The notes below the pieces were generated by a model, which worked only from the letters and a program-made list of their open reading frames with translations, had not been told where the DNA came from and made no database searches. The position numbers and the translations under genes were made by a program. A DNA stretch of 64,000 bases from Parapristionchus giblindavisi (taxonomy: Eukaryota > Nematoda > Chromadorea > Rhabditida > Diplogasteridae), in NCBI GenBank assembly GCA_943737045.1, contig CALSFV010000214.1, forward strand, positions 124,001 through 188,000, given 5' to 3'. Each line of letters starts with the position of its first letter. Position 1 is the first letter of the stretch. This document shows positions 23,285-34,027 of the stretch, in pieces.

Positions 23285-24315
23285 CGTGAAAATTAACAAA
23301 AAAAAACGCCTGATAGCCGTGAAAATTAACACTATTTGATACAACGAACCAAGGGCTTTGAAAGGCTATTTACAGCTGTTTGAATGTCGTAACTTCCAAA
23401 TACTGTACAAAATAAGTTACAACGTGTTGAGAAGCCTTCAAAGAGGTTTGCGCACGAAAGCTGTTCAAAAGTACTTTCAAGTTAATTTGAAACAGTAATG
23501 AGCTTCCTTCGCTCGTTACACTGACTATAATTATTACTATTATAACTTTGGTATTCTTTTAAAGAGGAAAGTTGTTTTATGATACGGAGCATGCTTCATT
23601 TACTGTTCATTAAACAATTACATCAATATTTACATTCATCATTCAAATTTACTTCTCAAAATTTATATTTAAAGTTCATACATTCCTATGCTTTTAAATT
23701 TTCATGCAGTCGTTCTTTGAATGTGAATTCATTATGTGATTTAGGGAGATGAAAAAATTATGCACTATTGAATCGGAATCTGATAAGATTGCATCATTGT
23801 AGATGACGGGCGTTAGAAATTTCAAAATTGAAAGTGTTTTCATGTGGATTGAGAGCCAATTTTAGATTATCAATTCCTATGAATAACAATGAAAATACCT
23901 TTTTACAGTACATTCCGATCGCGATAAATATTGACCGTACAAAATACACTTGTTTATTTGGTACGAGAGTAGCCAACCACTGGCACAATGAATTTCTATG
24001 TTTTTATAGAGAGAGAGCACCGGTGAGAGAGTAGGTAGATCAGAGAGAACGAGGAAGAAAGGGATGAAATTGTGGGTTGATCGATAGTTCTTTCCATGTT
24101 AGCAGCCAGTAGCAATGCAATTATGCAAGTACATTTTATACGGACAATACGAAATGCGGATTTGAAATGACGACACAAAGAGAACAAATTAGCCAATTTG
24201 TTCTCCGTAATCGATTGTTTCCAATTTTTCAGCACGTGATAACATATCGAAAGTATGAAATACAGCAAACGAAAGTTTTTTTTTTTAAAGTTTCTCATCA
24301 TGGATAACTTTGTTT
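23285..24315. other. Spacer with family-4 MITE
   Basis: No exon supported. 23929-24157 is a family-4 element: GACCGTACAAAATACACTTG at the left, TACATTTTATACGGACAAT at the right. AGAACAAATTAGCCAATTTGTTCT at 24180-24203 is a perfect hairpin. Confidence 0.5.
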
Positions 24316-25532
24316 TGTAGGTATGTGTATATTTTTCATATCATCGCAAAATTTCGAAAATTCTAATAACAACTCTATCGGCTGGTTTAGTGGTGTTATC
24401 TCAGATGGGTTTCGATGGCATTATGTTCTTGATCAACGACCATATTCATTATTTTATATCCTGAACATATCGTGCACGTAAGCGTATGTGGGAAAAGGTA
24501 AAAGATGGATCAACGATAATACCTCACCCCTTATAATACCGATTATATACAATCACAATCAGGCAATCTAATTTTTGAAAATATTATCAAAGTTTTATAC
24601 CGGAATTGGCGAGAACAAGTGTATTTAATTTTAATCGTCTTGTTCTACTGTATGCACAAACAAAGATTGTAATACTACTCGAGATTATTTTTGCTTCTGA
24701 TGAAATAAAAATGTTTTTAAAAGCATTAATGCGAATGACGCAGGTTAATTCCTCATTACTAAATTTCAAAATTGTGTAGCTCAGCGTAATACCATTATAA
24801 ATGATCGCGCTTCACAATTTCGAAATAACATTGTTGTCAATTGACGTTTAACCATCTTTTTGCTCGTTTACAGTCTGACATTGTCATGTGACTTCAACAT
24901 TGATATTTTCAATTCAGCGTAAAACAGGGTTCAATAGGAATTTTTGAGAAAAAATATGACTGATATTGGCCTATTCTCAAGAATCCAAGAGTAATAAATG
25001 CTGCAAACAAAAATATCAGCCGAAACAAGGGCACAAAAATCTCCGAATCGGCTCTCAACACCACTTTCATTCATTACGTGGTCATGTACATCTTGTGCAT
25101 TTTGCAGTAAATCGGTGTGCTTGAGTTTTTTGATAACATTGGTAAATACTTATAAATATATAAATATCAATGCAATAACTGTTTGCGAAATGATATACTG
25201 TATTGAATGAAGAATTTCAAAATTTTCGAAATTCTTCATTCAATTTCAACAACAACCGAAAACTTTGAAATCGTTCAATTTTTAAATGTAGTACATCCTA
25301 GCAAAATTTTTGAAACTCTCCGCTGAGCCAGTGCTTTCGCTTTCTTTATCTACGAGAGGGTGGAGTGTACCTTTAAGAAAAAAAACCTAGAACTTATTAG
25401 AAAAAAATTTCGTTAGAAATCACTGTTTGAACGAAATCCGGTATTCGTAATAAAAGATATTTTTGTAACAAATCACTGTTTATTCAAACCTTTCAAAACA
25501 AAAATTGAATGAAAAAAAGTAAACAACTAAGA

Positions 25533-26053
25533 TCAATCCTCTTTATTCTCGAGTGATTCTATAATGTTCAGTATCACTGGATTATAAGCTAAGTCGTTCA
25601 CTTGATCTTTAAGATCTCTGAGTACATTTGCTTGCTCCTAAAACAAAAAAAATTACCCAAGGCGCTATGATGTTATTCAATTTAATGGACTGTGTGAGGT
25701 CAGATAGTAAGTACTTTACGTGACGTCACAAGCGTCTTTACCACATATCCGTCCCCTAAGCTGACGTCACGTCCGTTTGCCAACGTTCATGGATACTGCT
25801 TCTGAACTAACATTTGTTTGTTGTGTTGTCTCATCAAGTGCGTCGTCTATCTCTTGCAAGGTGTCATTAGATGACGGTGCCTTAAAAATATTGTTGTCTT
25901 AAAACTCGAAAGTCCTTTACGTTGAATTTTCTAAAATAGCGAATAACAGGGAGTTTCGACATATTTAGCAACTCAGTAATTATCTTTATTGAGCTTTGAT
26001 CAAGATGTATCACTCACAAAATTGTGTCCTTCAGATTCTCCTTTGTCCGACAT
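25533..26053 (-). CDS. Small acidic protein, copy A
   Basis: Three in-phase exons: 26053-26018 (MSDKGESEGHNF), 25880-25812 (APSSNDTLQEIDDALDETT..) and 25637-25533 (EQANVLRDLKDQVNDLAYNP.., ending LENKED). About 68 residues, acidic, helix-prone, with no signal peptide and no cysteine. It is transcribed away from the EGAS-like gene, about 850 bp from it. Copy B at 36646-37712 keeps the same frame and exon lengths apart from one codon, which supports coding potential. A third copy of exon 1 is at 46514-46549. Function unknown. Confidence 0.65.
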
Positions 26054-27805
26054 GATTATGGTTGGTAATCGAGTAGAAAAATGGAGAAACGCAGACCAAC
26101 AACTCTTTCATGTCGAAATAATGGACAACACGCATTTATAGAGTTGAGATAAGGCTATCATTGGAATAAACCTTTGCGAAATAATATACCTTACCGAATG
26201 GAGAATTTCGAAATTTCTTATGGAGAATTTCGAAATTGCTGAAATTTCTCGCTAGTAGTATAAATCGTATCTAATATAAATCGGAGTAGCTAGTATAAAT
26301 CGAAGCTTCTCTAATAATCAGTCTACATTATCTCATAAAGTAATAGCATATTCATACTCGTTTATATCAAATGCACTATAACCTGGTTCTTTGATCTTTA
26401 GCCTTATCAGTTTACCAAATTTGAAAAAAAAGTGAACAATTGATGTCATTTTGAATTACATAAAATACGATGCCGCAACTTAGATAGTGAAGAAATAACA
26501 ATTACCTATATCGATATATCTATATCGATATATCTATATCTATAGCTATATCGAGTACGGACGAATGAATACTTTTGCATGAGATTAAGCTGTGGGGCAA
26601 ATAATAGAACAAGGGGCAAAAAATAGAACCGCATTTTGGTTGAGAATGAATTTAGTCCTCTGAAACTTACTTGTCTAGATAGGACTATGTGATATTTCCC
26701 TCATGAGCATGAAGTATAATATGAATTCGTTAGCGGAAAAGATGATCTCTACTCTGCTCGACTACAACAACGATGAAACATAAGAGACGTCTCCTAGGTA
26801 CTCCAATAACAACAACAAAAGGAGGCCTTTCACATCGTCTATATTATGTCTTTTGAGTACTCACTTACCCATACCTACTTCTCCTTCCTCCTTCCAAAGA
26901 TGGCTTCCCTAATGTGGTTATTATACCTTGTATCATCTACAACAGCAACTGTTGATCTACTGAACGCACTTCTTCCTCCAGTGGGATGTCATAATTATGG
27001 TCTATGTCAGTCAGGATTGACTGTCGCGCCGAAATATGAATGTGATCAGTGTTTGTGCAATTTTGGCTATACTGGAGATCGATGTCAATATGGTACAATT
27101 TATTCTAAACCCATTTTAGCTATCATTTTATTTAGATATTGATATTTTATTGTTATTGGCTATTTCGTTTAAAACAACATTAATCAAAGGTTCAACGAAG
27201 CGGTGTGCCACCGAATCTGTAGTGATCAGTGGTGTAGTGATTAGGTTCAGTGGAGCTCACAAATCCGATGGCACAGCGTATAATTGATCTCGCTAAAGTG
27301 ATTAATTGTAAAAATTTAAAAGCCAACAAACGGTGATGGTAGTAGATAGTTCAATATTCTCAATGTCAGACGATCAACAAAACATCTGTGCGAGTTCCCC
27401 ATGTTCTGGAACATTCTCCAAATGCGTACAGATAAGCAGTGGACAATACAAATGTGTATGCCCTACAAATAAGTACGGACCAAACTGCGATGCCAGTACG
27501 GTCTAGTTTATTTTTATTTATTCCATCAAATATGTATTCATGAGCTGGCAGAGGATAAGAGGAGAGGTGGATTAGTTACATTTAAAACACCTCCATTCGA
27601 TTTGAAGTTTTCATAGCAGTGAATGATAATGAACAAGACATTTTTTTACAGTCCTGTGTAAATAATTTGGAATATTAGTATTACTTCACAAATTACAGAT
27701 CCTTGTTCATCTTTACCACCAGGGTTTTGTAATTCAAATATTATTCCACCCGGAATTTGTTATGTTGAGGGCGAGGTAAGATAAATTATTATCTTCGTTG
27801 CACAT

Positions 27806-28026
27806 TTAAAGATGGAGACTCTCGAGTTTTTTTTTTCGTAATAAGATAGAATGATAGACATTCATCACACGAACCGAAAGGCTTATCTAATATTGATTCC
27901 CGATGTCTACCATATGTATATCCGCCAAATATACGCCAATTATCAGTAATATATACTATAAACCATATTCGCCATGTTTATCGTGGCGGGAGTGAGTCAT
28001 GCCAACTCAAGGGTCTCCTTCTTTAA
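27806..28026. mobile_element. TTAA MITE (family 6), unit A only
   Basis: TTAAAGATGGAGACTCTCGAG to CAAGGGTCTCCTTCTTTAA. Unit B has the empty site CACATTTAATTCAAATT at about 40828, proving a TTAA insertion after duplication. In intron 3 of copy A. Confidence 0.9.
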
Positions 28027-28096
28027 CTCAAATTATAGTGTATATTTGATAGGGTTACTTTGAAGTGATATTATGCGGAACAGTAAGTAGTATGAA

Positions 28097-28228
28097 TTAA
28101 AGGGAGCATACTATCAACTCTCTCTCTATCAATGGTCTCTACGAAGCGCAATGCTCTCTCGTTGTTTGAGAACAGAGAAATAGTGCGCGCAATGAAGAGA
28201 CCATTGAGAGAGGTAACGGTCCCTTTAA
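28097..28228. mobile_element. TTAA MITE (family 5), unit A only
   Basis: TTAAAGGGAG..GTCCCTTTAA with an inner CAATGGTCTCT/AGAGACCATTG hairpin. Unit B shows the empty site TATTAACGAACGACG. Relatives lie at about 60672, 61590 and 63145. In intron 4 of copy A. Confidence 0.9.
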
Positions 28229-28504
28229 CGAACGACGATTTCAGACCAGCTACAGATGTTTGTGCAATGACGAAGAGTGGGGATTTAACTGTGAACGTGA
28301 GTAAAATATGTTCAATTTTGGGCTTCACATTGTTTTTATGAAAGATATGATATGTTTGTTACAGAACCCCCGGCGACAAAGCCTTGCACCGGCAAATGTG
28401 GTCCTGGAACGTGCTTTCATGTGAATCGATATGCAGTGAGATGTAGTTGTCCCAAGATTGGAGGCGAAAATGCTTACGGTATTTCATTGCACTTTCAACT
28501 TTTA

Positions 28505-28695
28505 AGACTATCGAGTAGAGTTGGGATGCGAGGCTGCAAGGATTTTATCCTCGGAGGGAGGGGAGTGGGAGCGATTGCGGTTCCGAAAGGGATGGCCCGC
28601 AATCACTCGGCCCTCCGAGGTTGCGGGCCCACAATGATTTTACGAACCATTACGGGCCCGCAAGCCCCGAATAGCCAACTCTGCTACAGAGAATA
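28505..28695. mobile_element. GC-rich inverted-repeat element, shared by both units
   Basis: AGAGTTGGGATGCGAGG on the left, GAATAGCCAACTCTGCTAC on the right, with GCGGGCCC-rich interior. The counterpart is at 41195-41390 in copy B at the same intron position (intron 6), so the insertion predates the duplication. Confidence 0.7.
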
Positions 28696-28796
28696 GCCAT
28701 TATAATGATGCCATCATAATGATGGGGGGAGCCCGTTTCGGCAACGCCCGTTTCGGCAACGGATCATAAAACAGTTGGGATATGGTTTATGGAAAC

Positions 28797-29296
28797 AAAA
28801 GTTGTACCATTGTTATCAGTAGTGGTGTACGGTATGGTGCTACCGTAATCGTCAGGAATCGCGAACTGATTTTTTTAGTCGACCCATGACCCGGGGTTCA
28901 TGGTTGAAAATGAGTCCGTAACCCGAACTACCGTAATCTAGCAACCGTGCACTACAATATTATGGCGAAATTCACGGCAAATCCCGGTTCGATTACGGTA
29001 GTTCGGGTTACGGTATCCAGAAAGATAAAAGTTGGTGTTAGCGCCTCCAATCTATTGGCTGAGAGGGCCTATCCTGGTCTGAAGGACCAGTGGCCATGGC
29101 CTACGATCAAACTGTGCTTGGAGCTCACAGTGGAGGATTTAGATCGTGGTTTTTGACACCACTTCCGAAATTTCTTAACCCCCTCGGTATTGGGTGGATC
29201 TTTCAGGGCGGGGGATCGAACTCGTGATCCTCTGATTATAGGCAGCGCTCACAACCACTACGCTATCCCGCTACTGATAACAATGATTCAACTTTT
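28797..29296. mobile_element. Inverted-repeat element carrying tRNA-like unit, unit A only
   Basis: AAAAGTTGTACCATTGTTATCAGTAG on the left (28797) is mirrored by CTACTGATAACAATGATTCAACTTTT on the right. On the - strand next to the right end is a tRNA-like unit: A box TAGCGTAGTGG (about 29265) and B box AGTTCGATCCCC (about 29215). The body GTTAGCGCCTCCAATCTATTGG..GGACCAGTGGCC is also found at 58915-59396. The centre holds a further inverted pair CCGAACTACCGTAATC/GATTACGGTAGTTCGG. In intron 6 of copy A. Confidence 0.7.
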
Positions 29297-29718
29297 ATTG
29301 CTAAGAATGATTTTTTAAACTTTGTCATTAATTTGAAAGATGCGGTAAATATTTATTATTATTATTATTATTCGCAGGCATTAACTGTAATCTTCTGGTA
29401 TCAAATGGTCTTGTTCTCCGTTGCGGAACACCGGCAGATACTTGTGACAGAACGAAATCATATTGTATAGAGAGCATGGACCCGCAACTTGATTGTAGTT
29501 TGAATTGTCGAGGAGGATGGACTGGTCCTGATTGCCAGACACGTATGTTATTCAAGTACAGGCAGTTACTCACAGAGAAAATTCTCCTCAGCGATGCTCT
29601 GTTCTAAGAAATTGACTGCTTAGAGCAGAAGATCAGAAATTGAATTGTTTACTTTTCAAGGGGAATTTTCGCATATATTTCTTATAATGAAAAAAGGAAA
29701 CAGTAAGAAATTAAAAGT

Positions 29719-29834
29719 TTAAAGGCACACCGCAAGCTAATTTTACTCTCCGCCTTGACAATGCTCCCCGTAGACAAAGAAAGCAAGAGAGCGTTGCCAG
29801 AGCGTTTCAAATTAGCTTGGGGTGTCGCTTTAAG
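29719..29834. mobile_element. TTAA-type hairpin MITE (115-bp family), shared by units
   Basis: TTTAAAGGCACACCGCAAGC to GGGGTGTCGCTTTAA; the unit B counterpart at about 41785-41899 is in the same intron (7), so it predates the duplication. Confidence 0.75.
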
Positions 29835-30079
29835 TAAATTTTCTATGCGAGTACCCAAATACGCTTGACTTTGACAGCAATCTACAATGATCCATGTCTC
29901 AACCTGCCTGATCCAGTGTGTAGTGGACATGGTACATGCACATCAAAGCCAGGATACGATTGGACTGGATGTGATTGTGATGATGGATGGCTTGGAAAGG
30001 ACTGTGATGGTCACTTTTTGTTATATTAAAAAATATATCATTCGTTGTAACACTTGCAACAGCAAGTGCTATTCCAATT

Positions 30080-30406
30080 GATGAGAACCGATGAAAAAGA
30101 ACCGGCTGGATGAGAACCAGTGAATGAGAACCGACTGGTTTTCATCCATGAACGGCACGGATGAGAACCGTGGAATTGTAACTATTTGCATATTTTGTCT
30201 ATTCATTACACAGTATTCTGGTTCAAGCCATTTTGTTTCCATAGCCAGACAAGCGAAAGACGATTGCATTTGAGAGAGTTTCTATGTTGAGCGGTCGTTT
30301 TGGCTTTCACAGTCTATAGAACATTGTGATTAGCGCTTGTCTCTCACATGCAAATAGTTTTCATCCAATCGGTTCTCATTCATCGGTTCTCATCCGACCT
30401 AGTGCC
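30080..30406. mobile_element. hAT-like MITE, unit A copy
   Basis: Flanked by TTCCAATT on the left and TTCAAATT on the right, an 8-bp duplication with one change. The right end CGACCTAGTGCC is intact and the left tip is lost (starts GATGAGAACCG). Unit B holds a shorter copy at 42144-42258 in the same intron (8). Confidence 0.8.
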
Positions 30407-31287
30407 TTCAAATTACATAGATGCTTGTCACCTTCTGATCGCCAATTAATCGCCTTCCATTGCAGTGGAAAGTTTCTGTTACAATAACCCAGACTATTGC
30501 AAGAATGGAGGATACTGTCAGGATTTGCCTGATTTCACATACATATGCAGATGCCTGTCACTGTATAGCGGGGACCAATGCGAAGGTCACTCACACAAGT
30601 CTTATCTTATAATTATTATTATTATTATTATTACATTATTTTTATTATCATTAGTATTACTACAATGACTAAATATTTCTAGTTTACGATTTATGCCAAG
30701 GCACCGATTGCAATGGTAGAGGAACATGCACTCAGATAACAACTCTAAGTCAAGTGATACTTCAGTGTGAATGCGATGAGGGACATTGGGTGAGATGTTT
30801 GAACTTCAAATGTAATTGAGTTCTAGCTTAGAAAAATACAATATAATAGTATTTTATCATTTCTTACAGAGTATAAAATATGTATGTAACAAATACATAG
30901 AAAGATTAAAACGTGAAATCGAATACGATCGAAATGGCGTATACACAGCAATTACTTGATTAATGTCAATGTGAATGTGCAGGGTATAACGTGTGATGAT
31001 TCTCAATCATCAAAGACTCCGGATCAAATCCTCATTGAAGTCTACGGAAAGTGCAGTTACCTCGAAATTCTTAACGTAAATACGTAGTATCGGTTACTTG
31101 ATACACTTTTGATTTTAGCTAACAGACCAAAGGACTCGAAACAATGCACGATTCATAGCTGCGCTTCCATTCGCGCTGACTCATCTTTCTGATCAGGTAA
31201 CAAAGTTCTTTCTAATCAGGTCACTAAGATATTTCCGATTTCATATATCCCATTTCAGCGATATCACCATGGTTGAATGGTGTGGTA

Positions 31288-31430
31288 CGCAGAGAAAAAG
31301 TGTACTCTACAGCACATAAAACGTGTAACATGTTATATTTAACACTAATTGAGTTAAAAATAAATCAAAAATTGTTAAATATAACACTTTTTATGCGCTG
31401 TGGATTGCACGTTTTTCTCCGTGCAAATTG
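31288..31430. mobile_element. TIR element with TTAAATATAACAC arms
   Basis: ACAGCACATAAAACGTGTAA..GTTAAATATAACACTTTTTATG plus GCAGAGAAAAAGTG/TTTTTCTCCGTGC tips. Counterpart in copy B at 43556-43690 (same intron), and a third at 32093-32205 at the broken 3' end of copy A. Confidence 0.7.
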
Positions 31431-32205
31431 ATACTGAAAAATCGTTTTGAATTCATTTATCTTCTCACTTTAATTTAAAGACGCACTTAAAATATTGTAT
31501 TATTCAGACCCGTAAGGATCTATCGTGGCAATTGGATGAGTTCATTATACATGCAAGGTATGAAGGGCTGACTCTGGATCGAAGGTTAGCAACCAATTCC
31601 ATTTACTTGGCTCTTCCTTTATTCTTTTCCGGTTGGGTACAAGCATAAAATCTCCCAAAATAGCTCATAAGCATCAATAGCATCATTGTAGTGCTACCTT
31701 TGCTTTTGACATGAACTATGTTCTTGGAAATTGCTTCACATTTAATTCTTACAAGGCCAACTTCACCTACAGAAGAAGATTTGTTGGATCTGATAGCGGT
31801 ATTTGGATTATGTTCACAAAAATATCACTCAAATATCTGAGTTACTGTTTGAAATTGTTTAATTGTAGGTCTAACAGTTCGAATGGGTGGAACATCAAAT
31901 GAATCAATCCCTTGGGATGAGAAGAGCGCCACTGCTTTATTCATTTATGATACCGAATTAGGTTTCAATACAGAGTCAGATCATGTTATGCCCAGGCCTG
32001 GAGAGGTCACACACTTTCAAGTATTCAAGGTACATCTTGTATCGTATATCTTATTAGCTCGACTACACATAGAAAAATAATTGTTCCACCCAGCACACAA
32101 GACCTGTGAACTGTTATGTTTAACACTTTTTATGTACAGAGTAACAAAAAAGTGTTAAATATAACACTTTACACGTCATGTGTGCTGTGGGTTATTTTTC
32201 TGTAC

Positions 32206-32940
32206 GAAGGGGAAAGAGTTTCAGGGGACAATTTCAATTTATAAACACAATAAGCTTTAAGAAAGATTTCTTTTGAATTAGAATATATTGTCTTGAATAG
32301 AATATTTGCCCTTTGTCTGGCTCTATTAGCAATAATGGAGATGTGATCATTAAACTTAAGATTTGGGGTCATGTGAATACCTAAATCTTTAACAATAGGA
32401 GAAGGGGATAAAGCATAACCGTCGAGAAAATAAGTGGTTCTATTCTTAAGAGGCCCAAAGTGCATTACAGTAAATTTGGTAGGTGAAAGGGTCATGTTCC
32501 ATAATTTGCTCCATTCAGAAATTTGGTCAATAGTATATTGAATGTCTGCAGAGGAGGAGGGGACAGGGGCATATATCTTAATATCATCAGCGAAGATACC
32601 ATGACGGATATTAGAAGGGATAATTGATTGAATGTCATTCAGATACAATATAAATAGCACAGGACCAATACTAGAACCTTGAGGAACTCCTGAGATAACA
32701 GGGGCAGGAGGAGAGAATACATTATCAATGTAAATGGACTGTGTACGACCGAACAAGTAGGATCTAAACCAAGCAACAACATGATCAGAAAAACCTATTT
32801 TGGAAAGTTTATATAACAATAATCGATGATCAATACTATCAAACGCCTTTGCGTAATCGAAGTATATGGAATCAATAGAGGATCCTCTAGATAAATCGGA
32901 TAAATAATTGGAATAAGTTTCGTTTGAAATAATCATCCCT
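32206..32940 (-). pseudogene. LINE reverse transcriptase fragment
   Basis: An open frame on the - strand encodes the palm of a non-LTR reverse transcriptase: YFDYAKAFDSIDH, then GVPQGSSIGPVLFILYLNDI and the catalytic FADD box, followed by LSPTKFTVMHFG and the thumb-like LKFNDHISIIANRARQR. It has no endonuclease and lacks the C-terminus, ending in the TIR element at 32205, so it is truncated on both sides. It sits exactly between the broken end of EGAS copy A and the start of unit B. Confidence 0.85.
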
Positions 32941-33055
32941 TGTATCATCCCTTGGATAAATATAATTTGTAGGTATGTGTATATTTTTGATGTCATCGCA
33001 AAATTTCGAAAATACTAATAACAACTCTATCGGCTGGTTTAGTGGTGTTATCTCA

Positions 33056-33476
33056 CAAGGGGATGATCGCAACTCGTCCTATGAGATGGCAATAGCATTG
33101 CTAGGATCAGTTTTCGATGGTGATTACGAATCCGTTTTCAGAAAGCGCCTAATCGACCTGAGTTTCGAGGAAATCGATATTTTGATTAGGAAATTTGTGT
33201 GGTTTCCTGCGCAAACCATCCGGGTGGGCTGGTGAACTCATCTATATACTCTTACAGTAGCCTTTCATCACCGGATCTTTCCCATGCAATCCAGATAGTT
33301 TGTGAGGGAAACTACACGAATTTTCGAATTAACAAGCCAAATTTCAATATCGATTTTCTCGAAACAGAGGTCGATTAGGCACTTTCTGAATAAGGATTCG
33401 TAATAAGCATCGAAAACTGATTACAGACATTCTATTGCAAGTTATATGGCCAGCACAGCTTGGGAGCATCCCCTTG
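33056..33476. mobile_element. TNA-target MITE (family 3), unit B only
   Basis: CAAGGGGATGATCGCAACT to GGGAGCATCCCCTTG, flanked by TCA on both sides. Unit A preserves the empty site TTATCTCAGATGGG at 24398, so the 3-bp duplication is directly demonstrated. Confidence 0.9.
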
Positions 33477-33589
33477 TCAGCTGGGTTTCGATGACATTTT
33501 TTTCTTGGGGCGAACGACTTGAAAGAACAAAAAGAAAAGTCTCCACCTCGTTGGGTATCCTCCTCGTATTATCTTTCCTTTCTGTGCAA

Positions 33590-33785
33590 AACTACGATAG
33601 TTTAACATCCAACATCCATTTATGATTCTCCGCCTCCCCAACAACATTCTTTAACTCATTGGAAGTGCAATCTGGTACGGTGATTCCGAGAATTTTGCGC
33701 TCGAGTTTATCGTTTGAAAGAAAAAAAATTCACGTCGATGATTGATAGGTGTCTCGTTTCGGAGCCATTGAAGAATGGCCTCGAG
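33590..33785 (-). pseudogene. Probable LINE C-terminal remnant
   Basis: On the - strand a frame reads KLERKILGITVPDCTSNELK followed by ..AENHKW, resembling the ERRILG..RNEEL..KW tail of RTE/Jockey-type reverse transcriptases, and ends in a stop. Upstream frames are broken. Present in unit B, absent from A at that position. Confidence 0.4.
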
Positions 33786-34027
33786 TGTAGTATTTTTTCA
33801 TAGATAGATGCTAGTGTAACGTCACACTATGTCCAGATATCACATGGATCCTCTCACTCAATCTCTAGCTATGGTAAAAGTAGCTAGACCAGGCCGTTAC
33901 TAGAGTTAAGGTAAGTCTGTCAATGACCATATGCATCATGAACACGTATATGGGATAAGGTTAAAGATGGAACAACGATTTACCTTTTGGGATCAGACAT
34001 CCAACCTGAGCAGTTTGCATGATTATA

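Larger units (their letters stand above)
24316..32070. repeat. Segmental duplication, unit A
   Basis: Aligns with 32967 onward (unit B). Matches begin at TTTGTAGGTATGTGTATATT and run through a small (-) gene and the EGAS-like (+) gene, up to just after EGAS exon 15. Elements present in only one unit (listed separately) are insertions made after the duplication. Confidence 0.85.
26900..32080 (+). pseudogene. EGAS-like EGF + degenerin gene, copy A, 3'-truncated
   Basis: Fifteen exons match copy B: 26900-27092 (signal peptide MASLMWLLYLVSSTTATV plus EGF 1), 27370-27495, 27699-27775, 28053-28082, 28245-28296, 28365-28478, 29378-29542, 29878-30009, 30466-30585, 30683-30789, 30983-31075, 31119-31196, 31508-31584, 31692-31798 (GNCFTFN degenerin motif) and 31869-32029. 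All frames are open with intact splice sites. After exon 15 homology stops. The exons for the CxC..PPC region and membrane segment 2 are absent downstream; a hAT-free stretch, a TIR element and a LINE fragment follow instead. Read-through of the last donor would add about 16 residues and stop at 32080. Either a pseudogene or a gene now making a soluble EGF/ectodomain protein. Confidence 0.8.

Noticed and set aside
31711..32080. Independent small genes at 31711-31902 and 31883-32080
   Set aside because: They are exons 14 and 15 of EGAS copy A plus intron read-through.
32169..32205. C-terminal extension of the reverse transcriptase frame
   Set aside because: The last residues are read from the adjoining TIR element, not from the LINE.
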